From the NCBI GenBank assembly GCA_033344895.1, contig JAWPMN010000001.1, forward strand, positions 1,550,001-1,614,000: 64,000 bases of DNA, in the 5' to 3' direction. The notes beneath the pieces are model-generated. The model ran no database searches, was not told the origin of the DNA, and saw only the letters and a list, made by a program, of their open reading frames with translations. Both the position numbers and the translations under genes were made by a program. Origin of the DNA: Alphaproteobacteria bacterium. GTDB lineage: Bacteria; Pseudomonadota; Alphaproteobacteria; UBA8366; Aestuariispiraceae. Below, in pieces: positions 17,973-26,517 of the stretch (the first letter of the stretch is position 1; every line of letters begins with the position of its first letter).

Positions 17973-19360
17973 GCGCAGGCCCTTTCTTCGGGGGTGAGAG
18001 CGGCGATCCGACCGAACAGGCTGTAGGACCGCAGGGAATCGATATCGCAGTCGACGATCCGGCCGATCAGATCGGTCGGGCCGTCGATATGAACCGGCTG
18101 CAGATACGGAGAGCGGCCGACCAGCTGCCCCGGATACCGGCCGGTCTTCTCGATCAGGACCGGCAGCCGCTTGCCGACGCAGCCATGGTTGAACGCTTCC
18201 TGCTGCGCCTCCAGCAACTGGTTCAGCGCCGCCAGCCGATGGGACTTCACCTCCTCGGGCACGGCATCGGCCATGCCGGAGGCCGGTGTGCCGGGACGCG
18301 GCGAATACTTGAACGAGAAGGAGGAGGCGAATCCGATATCCGTCACCAGTTTCAGCGTCTCCGCAAATTCCGCATCCGTCTCACCCGGAAAGCCGACGAT
18401 GAAGTCGGAGCTGAGCGCCAGATCCGGCCGACCGGCGCGCAGCCGGTCAACGATGCGGCGGAAATCGTCGGCGGTGTGCTTCCGGTTCATGGCCGCCAGA
18501 ATCCGGTCCGAACCGCTTTGCACCGGCAGATGCAGATAGGGCATCAGCGCCGGCAGGTCAGCATGGGCCGCGATCAGTTCGTCATCCATGTCGCGCGGAT
18601 GGCTGGTGGTATAGCGGATGCGATCCAGGCCGGGAATGTCGGCAAGCGCCCGGGTCAGCCGGCCTAGGCTCCATTCCTTCCCGTCGGCCCCGATGCCGTG
18701 ATAGGCGTTCACATTCTGACCCAGCAGCGTGACCTCGCGCACGCCCTGCGCCACCATGCCTTCGGCTTCGCGCAGGATTGCCGCGACCGGGCGTGATTGT
18801 TCCGCGCCCCGCGTATAGGGCACCACACAGAATGTGCAGAACTTGTCGCAGCCTTCCTGGACCGTCAGGAAGGCCGTCACCCCCGCCGCCTGCCGCTCCT
18901 CGGGCAGGTGATCGAACTTGTCCTCCGTCGGGAAGTCGGTCTCGATCTGGCGCGCACCCGCCTCGCGGTCGGCACGGGCTATCAACTCCGGCAGCCGGTG
19001 ATAGGTCTGCGGCCCGAAAACCATGTCCACCTGCGGCGCCCGGTTGAGGATTTCCTCGCCTTCCGCCTGGGCGACGCACCCGGCAACGGCCAGCATCATC
19101 CGGCCGCCGGTCTCGGATTTGCGGCCCTGCGCCTCACGCAGACGGCCCAGTTCGGAATAAACCTTCTCCGATGCCTTCTCCCGGATATGGCAGGTATTCA
19201 GAATGACGAGGTCCGCCCCTTCGGCCTCGGACGTCATCTCGAAACCCAGCGGACGCAGCGTCTCCAGCATGCGTTCGGAATCGTAGACATTCATCTGGCA
19301 GCCATAGGTCTTGATATGGACCTTGCGGGCGTTGCTGTCGGTGGTCTGTGTCATCGGCAC
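17969..19360 (-). CDS. miaB: tRNA-2-methylthio-N6-dimethylallyladenosine synthase
   Basis: MiaB, 463 residues, a radical-SAM methylthiotransferase that modifies A37 of tRNAs reading UNN codons. The N-terminal MTTase domain has cysteines in [20 protein letters not shown] and AGCVAQAEG for the auxiliary 4Fe-4S cluster. The radical-SAM cluster is [15 protein letters not shown]. The C-terminal TRAM domain is near [27 protein letters not shown]. It heads the miaB-phoH-ybeY-corC-lnt run. Confidence 0.97.
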   Translation of the reverse strand: MPMTQTTDSNARKVHIKTYGCQMNVYDSERMLETLRPLGFEMTSEAEGADLVILNTCHIREKASEKVYSELGRLREAQGRKSETGGRMMLAVAGCVAQAEGEEILNRAPQVDMVFGPQTYHRLPELIARADREAGARQIETDFPTEDKFDHLPEERQAAGVTAFLTVQEGCDKFCTFCVVPYTRGAEQSRPVAAILREAEGMVAQGVREVTLLGQNVNAYHGIGADGKEWSLGRLTRALADIPGLDRIRYTTSHPRDMDDELIAAHADLPALMPYLHLPVQSGSDRILAAMNRKHTADDFRRIVDRLRAGRPDLALSSDFIVGFPGETDAEFAETLKLVTDIGFASSFSFKYSPRPGTPASGMADAVPEEVKSHRLAALNQLLEAQQEAFNHGCVGKRLPVLIEKTGRYPGQLVGRSPYLQPVHIDGPTDLIGRIVDCDIDSLRSYSLFGRIAALTPEERACA

Positions 19361-19666
19361 TCTCGTCCTGCCAGGGGCAGAGTTTTAGCGGGCGGAAATT
19401 CGCGGTTGCGCGCCTGATAGGGCACGGGGCCGCCCTCCGTCAATGCCGCAGAAAATGCCGGCCCGGCCTGTCCCGTGCGGAATTCGCCCGCACCGCCGTG
19501 CCGAACACGGGTCATGCGGCGGTCGTCCCGACGACCGCCGGCAGCGAATGCCGGATTGCCGATAAGCGAATCGAAGAAGGGTGTGCGCTGCGCTGCATAC
19601 CGCCTGTTCTTGCCGATCACGACCGTTCAGGTCATGCCCGGAGTCTAGCCCAACCCTGATTCGACT
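19361..19666. other. 306-base intergenic region upstream of miaB
   Basis: No convincing gene is seen; short open frames here lack ribosome sites and family resemblance. It holds a perfect 9-bp hairpin with a CCCG loop, GGCGGTCGT (19518-19526) and ACGACCGCC (19531-19539), with no T-run. The miaB promoter must lie here, but I could not place it. The same region receives the end of the olsA transcript. Confidence 0.5.
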
Positions 19667-20590
19667 TCAAGGATCGACCGGCAGCGCCGACCGGGTTTCG
19701 ACCGGCGTCGGACGCCCCCGTAGGGCGGATTCGACGCCCTTGGCACAGGCCGCTTGCGTACGGACTGCAAGCCCCTTGCGACCGCCGGATTCCGACAGAC
19801 GGACGGGCTCATGAAAGACCACGTCGATCCCCAGCGTCCCGAGCCCGAGCCAGTCGATCAGATGCGGCGCCAGATCCATATCGCCAAACCAGGTGAAGTA
19901 GGGGCGGAAAGCCCGTCCCATCGGCATTCCATCCAGCCGTGAATAGGCAATCGACACCGGCTGGACCTCGATCTCGCCGGTGTCGGGAAACTCGATCGAC
20001 GCCGCCTGGAACAGCGTCGACTTGAACGGCAGCACGCGGCCGCCATCGGTGCTGGTCCCCTCCGGGAACAGGACGAGGCAGCCGCCCTGCTCCAGCCGCT
20101 TTTTCATTTCGCCGAGATGATGCGCCGCCTTGCGCGGGTCGCGTTCGATGAAGATCGTGCGCTGCTGGACCGCCATCCATCCGAATATCGGCCAGTGCCG
20201 GACTTCGGCCTTCGACACGAAGGAGCAGGGCAGCAGCGCCCCCAGCGTTATGATGTCCAGATAGGACGCGTGATTGGCCACGACCATCACCGGCCGGTCC
20301 CGCACCGGCGTGCCCGTAACGGTCACGTCGATCCCGGCCAGCCGCAACACGTTGCGGTGCCATTTCATGGTGGTGGCCGGGGACATGCCCCTGGTGCCGA
20401 ACGCGCTGCGCAGGTTCAGGCAGGTCATCCAGACCGTCCAGAGCGCAATCCCCGTCGCCCGGAGCCAGCCCAGCAGGCGGGACGGTTTCAGCGAGCCTTC
20501 AAGCGCCGGGAACCAGCCGGGCCGGCGTTCCGCCGGCGGCGGGACCGTGACGCCCGCCGGGATTCCGTTGCCGGGGTCAGCCGCGCTCAT
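19667..20590 (-). CDS. olsA: Lyso-ornithine lipid / 1-acylglycerol-3-phosphate acyltransferase
   Basis: A PlsC-type acyltransferase, 307 residues. It has a membrane segment (LLGWLRATGIALWTVWMTCL), the catalytic NHASYLD (NHX4D box), and the FPEGTSTDG substrate-binding motif. Placed directly after an OlsB-like gene, it most likely esterifies lyso-ornithine lipid to ornithine lipid (OlsA). A general PlsC role cannot be excluded from sequence alone. I start at ATG 20590, with GAAGGAAG about 8 bases before it; a GTG at 20620 would lengthen the overlap with olsB to 44 bases. Confidence 0.8.
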   Translation of the reverse strand: MSAADPGNGIPAGVTVPPPAERRPGWFPALEGSLKPSRLLGWLRATGIALWTVWMTCLNLRSAFGTRGMSPATTMKWHRNVLRLAGIDVTVTGTPVRDRPVMVVANHASYLDIITLGALLPCSFVSKAEVRHWPIFGWMAVQQRTIFIERDPRKAAHHLGEMKKRLEQGGCLVLFPEGTSTDGGRVLPFKSTLFQAASIEFPDTGEIEVQPVSIAYSRLDGMPMGRAFRPYFTWFGDMDLAPHLIDWLGLGTLGIDVVFHEPVRLSESGGRKGLAVRTQAACAKGVESALRGRPTPVETRSALPVDP

Positions 20591-21425
20591 CTCCGCTTCC
20601 TTCGGCACCGCTTCCTTCACCGGCCTTGCGGGAATAGTGCTTGTAATAGCGACCGGTCACATTGTGGGTTTCAACCACGATGCAAACATCCGTCGTATCG
20701 AATTGCGGATCGATCACCGCCCCGTCACCGACATATCCGCCCAGACGCAGATAGCCCTTGATCAGCGGCGGGACCGCGGCCAGACCCTGGCGCCGGTCGA
20801 TCTGGTCCGCCGGGAGGCGGTTCATCTCCACATGGCGCTCGGCCAGCGCAACCGGGCGCTTTTCCGGCGGCGCCAGATGATTGTGATAGAGGTAGCTGAG
20901 CGGCAGGGCCAGCGCATCGGGATCCGTGCCGGGGATGCTGGCGCAACCGAACATCAGATCGATGTCGTAATGAAAAACGTAGGCTGCGATGCCGCGCCAC
21001 AGCAACTCCATGACATGGCGCGTGCGGTAAGCCTCGTCGACGCAGGATCGACCCAGTTCCAGGATCTCGCCCGGCTGCCCGGTAAGGGCGGAGATGTCAT
21101 ACTCATCCACCGTATAGAACTGGCCGTGGCGGGCGGCGGCCTCCCGGCGTGTCAGGCGGTACGTTCCGACAACCGATTCCGGCCCATCGCCGAGATCGCG
21201 ATCCACGACGAGAAGATGGTCGGCCACCGCATCGAACGCGTCGAAATCGCGCTTGCGCGCCGCCATTTCCTCGGTCGGCTTGGCCGTCATTTCCTCGTAG
21301 AACACGCGATAGCGCAGTGCCTGCGACGCGTCGATGAAGCCTGGATCGCCTTCGGCCAGGCGGATTCCGAGATTGTTGCTGGTCAGCTGAGCCAGCGATG
21401 CATTCAGGGTACCGGGTGCGCTCAC
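20577..21425 (-). CDS. olsB: L-ornithine N-alpha-acyltransferase (OlsB-like)
   Basis: A GNAT-fold protein of 282 residues matching the OlsB/hemolysin-like acyltransferase pattern: ASQALRYRVFYEEM near the start, RRDFDAFDAVADHLLVVD, VVGTYRLTRREAA, and EILELGRSCVDEAYRTRHVMELLWRGIAAYV, ending with VPPLIKGYLRLGGYVGDGAVIDPQFDTTDVCIVV. It would transfer a 3-hydroxyacyl chain from ACP to ornithine, giving lyso-ornithine lipid. The GTG start overlaps the fur stop (GTGA), and its 3' end overlaps olsA by 14 bases, making one coupled operon. Confidence 0.85.
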   Translation of the reverse strand: MSAPGTLNASLAQLTSNNLGIRLAEGDPGFIDASQALRYRVFYEEMTAKPTEEMAARKRDFDAFDAVADHLLVVDRDLGDGPESVVGTYRLTRREAAARHGQFYTVDEYDISALTGQPGEILELGRSCVDEAYRTRHVMELLWRGIAAYVFHYDIDLMFGCASIPGTDPDALALPLSYLYHNHLAPPEKRPVALAERHVEMNRLPADQIDRRQGLAAVPPLIKGYLRLGGYVGDGAVIDPQFDTTDVCIVVETHNVTGRYYKHYSRKAGEGSGAEGSGDERG

Positions 21426-21868
21426 GTTTTGGCTTTCTTGTCCTTACGGTCCAGCCGCACACCGAACAGCTCCAGCCGGTGGTCGACCAGCCTGTATCCC
21501 AGAGATCGCGCGACGTCCTCCTGAAGCTTTTCGATCGCCTCGTTATGGAATTCGATCACGTCGCCGGAATCGATATCGATCAGATGATCGTGATGTTCGT
21601 CCGAGACTTCCTCGTAGCGGGCGCGACCATCGCCGAAATCGTGCCGGGTCAGGATCTCCGCCTCTTCCAGCAGGCGCACGGTCCGATAGACCGTCGCGAT
21701 GCTGATCCGGGTATCCACTTCGGTCGCGCGCTGGTGCAATTGCTCGACGTCCGGATGGTCGACGCTTTCCGACAGAACACGGGCGATGACGCGCCGCTGC
21801 TCCGTCATCTTCAGGCCCTTTTCAGCGCAAAGTTTTTCAATGCGCTGTGGATCGCTTCCGTCAGCCAT
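21422..21868 (-). CDS. fur: Fur-family metal-responsive regulator
   Basis: A Fur-family regulator, 148 residues. The winged-helix part (CAEKGLKMTEQRRVIARVL, ISIATVYRTVRLLEEAEILTRHDFGDGRARYE) leads into the metal-binding HHDHLIDIDSGDVIEFHNEAIEKLQ. The CxxC zinc pair of E. coli Fur (normally in the dimerisation domain) is absent: the site reads DIDSG. That is usual for alphaproteobacterial Fur/Mur, so iron or manganese sensing is possible. ATG 21868, with AGGGGG before it, is preferred to a longer frame from 21967. It heads a translationally coupled operon with olsB and olsA. Confidence 0.92.
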   Translation of the reverse strand: MADGSDPQRIEKLCAEKGLKMTEQRRVIARVLSESVDHPDVEQLHQRATEVDTRISIATVYRTVRLLEEAEILTRHDFGDGRARYEEVSDEHHDHLIDIDSGDVIEFHNEAIEKLQEDVARSLGYRLVDHRLELFGVRLDRKDKKAKT

Positions 21869-21902
21869 GGCGCCCCCTGCCGTCTCGGATTTGAGTTGGT
21901 CT

Positions 21903-21931
21903 ACACTAACGGCAGGCGTGCCACGGATCAA
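21903..21931 (-). promoter_or_regulatory. Candidate promoter of the fur-olsBA operon
   Basis: Minus strand TTGATC (21931-21926), 17-base spacer, TAGTGT (21908-21903), 35 bases before the fur ATG. The -35 is good and the -10 is weak. Read by eye. Confidence 0.35.
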
Positions 21932-22042
21932 ACGTCTTGGAGCCGTCGCACGCCAGCGTTGCGTCACACGCCAAGCGACGGCATGCCGACCCGCCGGGGC
22001 CCGGCAATCCGCCGCTTACGCGTGACCGATCGATCCTGCCGC

Positions 22043-22468
22043 TTACTTGGATTTCCGGCTGCGTCGACCGAGCCCGATATCCTTCGCCAGCTTCGAGCGC
22101 TGCTTGGCATAGTTCGGGGCGACCATCGGATAGTCGGCCGGCAGACCCCAGCGCTCGCGATACTCTTCCGGCGTCATGTCGTAAGCCGTCTTCAGATGCC
22201 GCTTCAGCATCTTCAACTTCTTGCCGTCTTCCAGACAGATCAGATAGTCCGGATGCACCGACTTCTTGATCGAAACGGCGGGGATCGGCTTGTCGGCTTC
22301 CGGCTCCGGCGCTTTTCCGACCTGCTCCAGCGTGCGGTAGACCTGCTCGATCAGGCCCGACAGCTCGGAGGACGGGACGGAATTGTTGGAGACATGGGCA
22401 GCCACGATGTCGGAGGTCAGCTGCAGCAATTCCGAAGAGCTGATATCCGTTTCATTTGATTCCGCCAT
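22043..22468 (-). CDS. mucR: MucR/Ros-family transcriptional regulator
   Basis: A MucR-type regulator, 141 residues, a zinc-finger H-NS-like protein that binds AT-rich DNA and controls exopolysaccharide, motility and cell-cycle genes in alphaproteobacteria. Family segments are LLQLTSDIVAAHVSNNSVPSSELSGLIEQVY, then IPAVSIKKSVHPDYLICLEDGKKLKMLKRHLKTAYDMTPEEYRERWGLPADYPMVAPNYA. The finger keeps one Cys and the two His in CLEDGKKLKMLKRHLKTAYD. ATG 22468 has AAAGG about 8 bases upstream and is preferred to 22483. The long AT-rich leader fits autoregulation. Confidence 0.95.
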   Translation of the reverse strand: MAESNETDISSSELLQLTSDIVAAHVSNNSVPSSELSGLIEQVYRTLEQVGKAPEPEADKPIPAVSIKKSVHPDYLICLEDGKKLKMLKRHLKTAYDMTPEEYRERWGLPADYPMVAPNYAKQRSKLAKDIGLGRRSRKSK

Positions 22469-22708
22469 TTTGCGACCTTTCATTCAATGCAGGTTCACGC
22501 AAACACCTAAGATGCGAACCCTATATTTGTAACCGGCGACGTTTTTATTTCCCGCCTGACATCCATCAAGAAAGGGCAGTACTTCACTCGAAGCCTTTTT
22601 GAAGGACCTAAGGGACTTAGCAAGAAATGGTTAGTTGCCGCAAGAAAAGATTTGTCGCACCTAAACTAGTTTCAAGCCTCAGTTACGAAAACTTGTAGAT
22701 GGGGTATT
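22469..22708. promoter_or_regulatory. AT-rich regulatory region upstream of mucR
   Basis: About 240 bases of clearly lower GC than the flanks, with no gene. It contains a perfect 10-bp palindrome AAACTAGTTT (22663-22672), a CTAAG-GGA-CTTAG repeat (22608-22620) and several A/T runs (near 22540 and 22595). MucR proteins bind AT-rich stretches, so autoregulation here is likely. No clean -35/-10 pair was found. Confidence 0.45.
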
Positions 22709-23194
22709 CTAGGACGTATGAAGTAGAAGTTTCTGCAATACCAATGCATCGGCGAAGCTTCCATCCGCACGGCGATAGTAATTCTTGCGGCGGCCGACTT
22801 CGGTAAATCCCAGACCGCGATACAGATGCATGGCGGCCGGGTTGTCGGTGCCGACCTCCAGGAAGACCTTGGCGGCGCCTTCCGAAGCCATTCTTTTCAT
22901 GCCCACATCGAGCAGCTGTGACGCGACACCGGCCCGGCGGCATTCCGGTGCAACGCCGATGGACAGCACCTCCGCCTCGTCGGCAATGACACGGGCCAAC
23001 AGAAAGCCGACCGGCAGCGGGTCGCCGTTGTCCGGATCGTCGATGCGAAGCGCCACGCATCCCCATGTTCCGAAAGCCGCCATCAGTTCGCGAACCGACG
23101 GCTCGGGCCAGGGGTCGTCGAAAGACCGGGCATAAAGGGCGGCAATGACCCGGAACGCCTCCGTCCCGACCGAACGGACCTGAATCGCGGTCAT
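22709..23194 (-). CDS. rimI: Ribosomal-protein-alanine N-acetyltransferase (RimI-like)
   Basis: A GNAT acetyltransferase, 161 residues. The acetyl-CoA site is VAPECRRAGVASQLLDVGMKR, and the C-terminal part NPAAMHLYRGLGFTEVGRRKNYYRRADGSFADALVLQKLL matches RimI, which acetylates the N-terminus of ribosomal protein S18 and possibly other proteins. The 4-base overlap with tsaB is the classic tsaB-rimI pair. Confidence 0.92.
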   Translation of the reverse strand: MTAIQVRSVGTEAFRVIAALYARSFDDPWPEPSVRELMAAFGTWGCVALRIDDPDNGDPLPVGFLLARVIADEAEVLSIGVAPECRRAGVASQLLDVGMKRMASEGAAKVFLEVGTDNPAAMHLYRGLGFTEVGRRKNYYRRADGSFADALVLQKLLLHTS

Positions 23195-23919
23195 GCGCCT
23201 GCGGGGCGCCGGGCCCGATCACGGGATGGCGCCGAGACATCCGGCGCACGGAGGTACAACGGCACGGCCGGCGCCGGCCGCCCCTCCGACAGCATGCGCG
23301 CCGCCAGCACAGCGACCCGGGCGGGATCCGGATAGGCGGACACGGCGGCGACACGACCGGCTCCCATGGTGGCGACCGCCTGCTCGGCCAGATCGCCGGC
23401 AACGATCAGATGGTCCGCCTGCGCATCCGCGCCGGACGGGCCCTTCGTGTCAGACAGACCCAGGGCATCCGGCAGGGCCGCCAGACCGCCGGAAAGCGCC
23501 ACCGGTCCGTCGCCTTGCCACCCCGATTCCGACGCCCTGAAAATCTCGATAAAGGGGTCCGGCCGACGGCTGTCCAGGACGACGACCAGCGTCGATGCCG
23601 GTGCGACAGGTACCAGCGCGGCAAGCGCCTCCGTCACACTGACCCCGATTACCGGGCAGCCTGCAGCCCGCCCAATGCCCTGGGCGGCGGCAATACCGAT
23701 CCGGACGCCGGTGAAGGCTCCCGGCCCGACGGTCACCCCGATCGCGTCGAGTGCTTCGGCGCTTCGGCCAGCGGTCTCCAGCACCTCCTGCATCATCGGC
23801 ACGATGCGCTCCGCCTGCCCCCGCCGCATGATCTCCTGGCAGGTCGCCAGGGTGGCATCGCCTTCCGTCACGGCGGCGGAACAGGCGGATCCAGCACAAT
23901 CCAGACCCAGTATCAGCAT
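23191..23919 (-). CDS. tsaB: tRNA threonylcarbamoyladenosine biosynthesis protein TsaB
   Basis: TsaB, 242 residues, an ASKHA-fold partner of TsaD in making t6A37 of ANN-decoding tRNAs. The N-terminal MLILGLDCAGSACSAAV, then RIVPMMQEVLETAG and VTVGPGAFTGVRIGIAAAQGIGRAAGCPVIGVSVTEALA are diagnostic. It lacks the metal-binding HxxxH of TsaD, as expected. It is translated with rimI. Confidence 0.95.
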   Translation of the reverse strand: MLILGLDCAGSACSAAVTEGDATLATCQEIMRRGQAERIVPMMQEVLETAGRSAEALDAIGVTVGPGAFTGVRIGIAAAQGIGRAAGCPVIGVSVTEALAALVPVAPASTLVVVLDSRRPDPFIEIFRASESGWQGDGPVALSGGLAALPDALGLSDTKGPSGADAQADHLIVAGDLAEQAVATMGAGRVAAVSAYPDPARVAVLAARMLSEGRPAPAVPLYLRAPDVSAPSRDRARRPAGA

Positions 23920-24091
23920 GGCGGCAAGGCCCCGAAAATCACGGTATGGCAGATCGCGCGACCCTGCCCCGCATGACGCGCCAAGGCAAGTGCAATGCCC
24001 GCAAAATGCCGGAGATTCGGATTGTTAACAGCGGGTCAGCATGGTTAATTTTCGCCCTTCCGGACAGGGTTTGCAATCTCAGGAGGCACGG

Positions 24092-25189
24092 ATGGCGTTT
24101 GGGAAGATTTGCGCATCGACACTGCGCCGTGGGCTTGCGGCGGCGATGCTGGCCGCGGGACTTGCCGGCCCGGCTCTGGCGCAGAATGCGCAGCCGGCCC
24201 CTGCACCGGACGGCCAGACGGATGCCCGCACCGCCGCCGTTGTCCTGATGTATCATCGCTTCGGCGAGAGCGAACATCCCAGCACCAGCGTCAACATGGA
24301 TCAGTTCGAGGCGCATGTCGCCGAACTGACCAATGGGGATTTCAACGTTGTGCCCCTGACCGAGATCGTCGACGCCCTGAGGGCCGGCCGCGCATTGCCG
24401 GACCGGACCGTCGCGATCACCATCGATGACGCCTATTCTTCGGTGTTCGAGCGCGCCTGGCCGATCCTGCAGCGCGAGAAGCTGCCCTTCACGCTTTTCG
24501 TCGCGACAGAGCCCGTGGATCGCGGCATTCCCGGCTACATGTCCTGGGATCAGATCCGGCAGTTGCACGATGCCGGTGTGACGATCGGCAGCCAGGCGGT
24601 GACGCATCCGCACATGCCGACGCAATCGACGGCACGTAACCGGTTGGAGCTGGCGGATTCGGCGAAGCGCATTGCCGACCAGATCGGCGCGACGCCGACG
24701 CTGTTCGCCTATCCCTACGGCGAAACCAGCGCCGAGATCATGCAACTGACCGCGGAAGCAGGTTATCAGGCGGCGTTTGGGCAGCATTCCGGCGTCGCGA
24801 ACACGACCAGCGACCGCTATTATCTGCCGCGCTTTCCGATCAATGTGAATTATGGCGGGATCGACCGCTTCCGCCGGCTCATCAACACCCGCCCGCTCTG
24901 GGTGTCGAGCCTGACCCCGAAGGATCCGCTGCTGCCCGCCGACGGGCCCGGCAATCCGCCCGCCTTCGGGTTTTCAGTGAACGGCGACTCTGCGGATCTG
25001 GGAACGCTGAACTGCTATCATTCCGATACGAGCCGGATCACTCAGTTCGAACGGCTGGGCAACCGGATCGAAGTGCGTTTCGACGCCCCCTTCGCGGCGG
25101 GCCGCACGCGGATCAACTGCACCATGCCGACCCGGGACGGGCGGTGGCGCTGGTTCGGCATGCAGTATTACGTCGCCCCGCCCAACTGA
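24092..25189 (+). CDS. Exported NodB-fold (polysaccharide deacetylase) protein
   Basis: A protein of 365 residues with a signal peptide ending ALAQ (about 1-30). The NodB domain shows YHRF, VAITIDD (Asp112-Asp113), and FAYPYGETS as motif 4. The metal-binding HxxxH motif reads GSQAVTHPH: Gln168 replaces the first His, while His172 is present. This may be a family-wide variant, but it weakens the case for classic zinc-dependent deacetylation. The C-terminal 100 residues have a beta-rich WRWFGMQYYV end of unknown role. ATG 24092 has AGGAGG six bases before it and is preferred to the ATG at 24041. Confidence 0.85.
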   Translation: MAFGKICASTLRRGLAAAMLAAGLAGPALAQNAQPAPAPDGQTDARTAAVVLMYHRFGESEHPSTSVNMDQFEAHVAELTNGDFNVVPLTEIVDALRAGRALPDRTVAITIDDAYSSVFERAWPILQREKLPFTLFVATEPVDRGIPGYMSWDQIRQLHDAGVTIGSQAVTHPHMPTQSTARNRLELADSAKRIADQIGATPTLFAYPYGETSAEIMQLTAEAGYQAAFGQHSGVANTTSDRYYLPRFPINVNYGGIDRFRRLINTRPLWVSSLTPKDPLLPADGPGNPPAFGFSVNGDSADLGTLNCYHSDTSRITQFERLGNRIEVRFDAPFAAGRTRINCTMPTRDGRWRWFGMQYYVAPPN

Positions 25190-25234
25190 CGTATCGGCGA
25201 ATCCGAGCCCGCAACGGCAGGAAAGGACCGGCCG

Positions 25235-26335
25235 TCAGGCGCGCGCGTCGCGCAGCCTGGCCCGGTCGAACGGACGCAGCTTGTTTGTGGAAATCATGCT
25301 GCGCACGAAGTCGATATATTCGCGCCCTTTCTCCGAATAGGATTCCAGCCCGTCGGCCAGGGTCATGCCGTTGATACCGGCCCCCTGGCGCCGCAGATTG
25401 GCGCGGATATCCCGGAAATCGCGATAGGCGCGATGCGTGTTCAGATTCTTGATATAGGCCATCACCGCCTGAAGCGGCGTGTCGAAGGCGCGAATCTTGT
25501 GCGTCATGCCTTCGACGCGCTGTTCCGGGACGATCCCGTCGGCATCGTCCCCCCAGACCCATTGGCCGAACAGCGCATTGCCCTCGCGGGCGAAGCGCGA
25601 CGTGCCCCAGCCACTCTCGATGGCCGCCTGGGCCAGGGCGAGCGACGGCGGGACCACATCGACCCGGCGCATCAGGATGTCCCAATCGCCTTCCTCGACG
25701 CGATACATCTCGAACTGCTCGGCCAGCCAGTCGCTGTCCTCGGCGCTCAGGGTCGCGCCCGATTCCTCCAGTTCGCGCAGTTCCGCGATCCGCGACCGGT
25801 CGGCCTCAAGCCGCTCATTGGCAATCAGCACCAGCGGCAGCACCATCTTGAAGAAGACGGCCTTGCGGCGCGGAATGTCCTGGATTTCCTCAAGGTCGGC
25901 CGGCACGGATTCCGCGACGAGGCGCGGCACGTCGCTGACCCGCGCCCGGATGTCCGACAGCCGATAATCCAGCGCGTCGAATTCTTCCTCCAGCGATGCC
26001 ACACTGAAGGACGGCACCGGCGCTGCGGAGACGTCCCGGGCGGGCAGTTCCGGTACCGGCACGCTGATTTCGGCCGGAGTCGACGCGTTGACCGGCGAGG
26101 GGGGCGGACTCAGATCCGTCGGCAACAGCGAAACCGGAATGCGCGGCGCGGCCGGCACCTCGATGGAGGCGCGGTCCTGGCGCAGCGTGTCAGTCAGGGA
26201 TTGCGGCGTCTGCAGTATGGAGACGGCCAGCACGGCGCCAACCCCGGCGGCGAAACCGAGGCCGAACAGCGGCAGCCATCGCTCATTGCGCCCAAGTTGA
26301 GGCGTCATGCCGCCCATCATTGTAGCGTCAGTCAT
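25235..26335 (-). CDS. Membrane-anchored Bax-like glucosaminidase
   Basis: A protein of 366 residues with one N-terminal membrane anchor (LPLFGLGFAAGVGAVLAVSIL, about 21-41), a Pro/Ser-rich linker and a C-terminal glucosaminidase domain (PF01832-like). The catalytic glutamate is Glu240 in SLALAQAAIESGWGTSRFAREGNALFGQW, and the domain includes IRAFDTPLQAVMAYIKNLNTHRAY and YIDFVRSMI. It resembles the Bax protein of enterobacteria and would cut periplasmic peptidoglycan. It lies convergent to the NodB-fold gene (45 bases apart), but no functional link is shown. Confidence 0.88.
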   Translation of the reverse strand: MTDATMMGGMTPQLGRNERWLPLFGLGFAAGVGAVLAVSILQTPQSLTDTLRQDRASIEVPAAPRIPVSLLPTDLSPPPSPVNASTPAEISVPVPELPARDVSAAPVPSFSVASLEEEFDALDYRLSDIRARVSDVPRLVAESVPADLEEIQDIPRRKAVFFKMVLPLVLIANERLEADRSRIAELRELEESGATLSAEDSDWLAEQFEMYRVEEGDWDILMRRVDVVPPSLALAQAAIESGWGTSRFAREGNALFGQWVWGDDADGIVPEQRVEGMTHKIRAFDTPLQAVMAYIKNLNTHRAYRDFRDIRANLRRQGAGINGMTLADGLESYSEKGREYIDFVRSMISTNKLRPFDRARLRDARA

Positions 26336-26444
26336 CTATCTACCCGATCCTCTTTCCACGCTGCAGACCCCTGCAGCAAACACAAACGTCCCCCCGGGGC
26401 AAAAGCCGCCGAGGTCGGGTGCCAGGGTATGTGGTACCGAGTTG

Positions 26445-26479
26445 GACCGGGTCGTCCCGTTTCTTCGGGCATCCCGGTC
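26445..26479. other. Nested inverted repeat downstream of the Nfu gene
   Basis: GACCGGG (26445-26451) pairs with CCCGGTC (26473-26479). Inside it, CCCG (26456-26459) pairs with CGGG (26466-26469) round a TTTCTT loop. There is no T-run. A second hairpin, GCTGCAG-ACCC-CTGCAGC, is at 26360-26377. Both lie in the 182-base gap between the Nfu gene and the glucosaminidase gene. Confidence 0.5.
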
Positions 26480-26517
26480 CGGTCTGTGCTCCTGATCGGA
26501 TCCGCTTTCCGCCGCCT

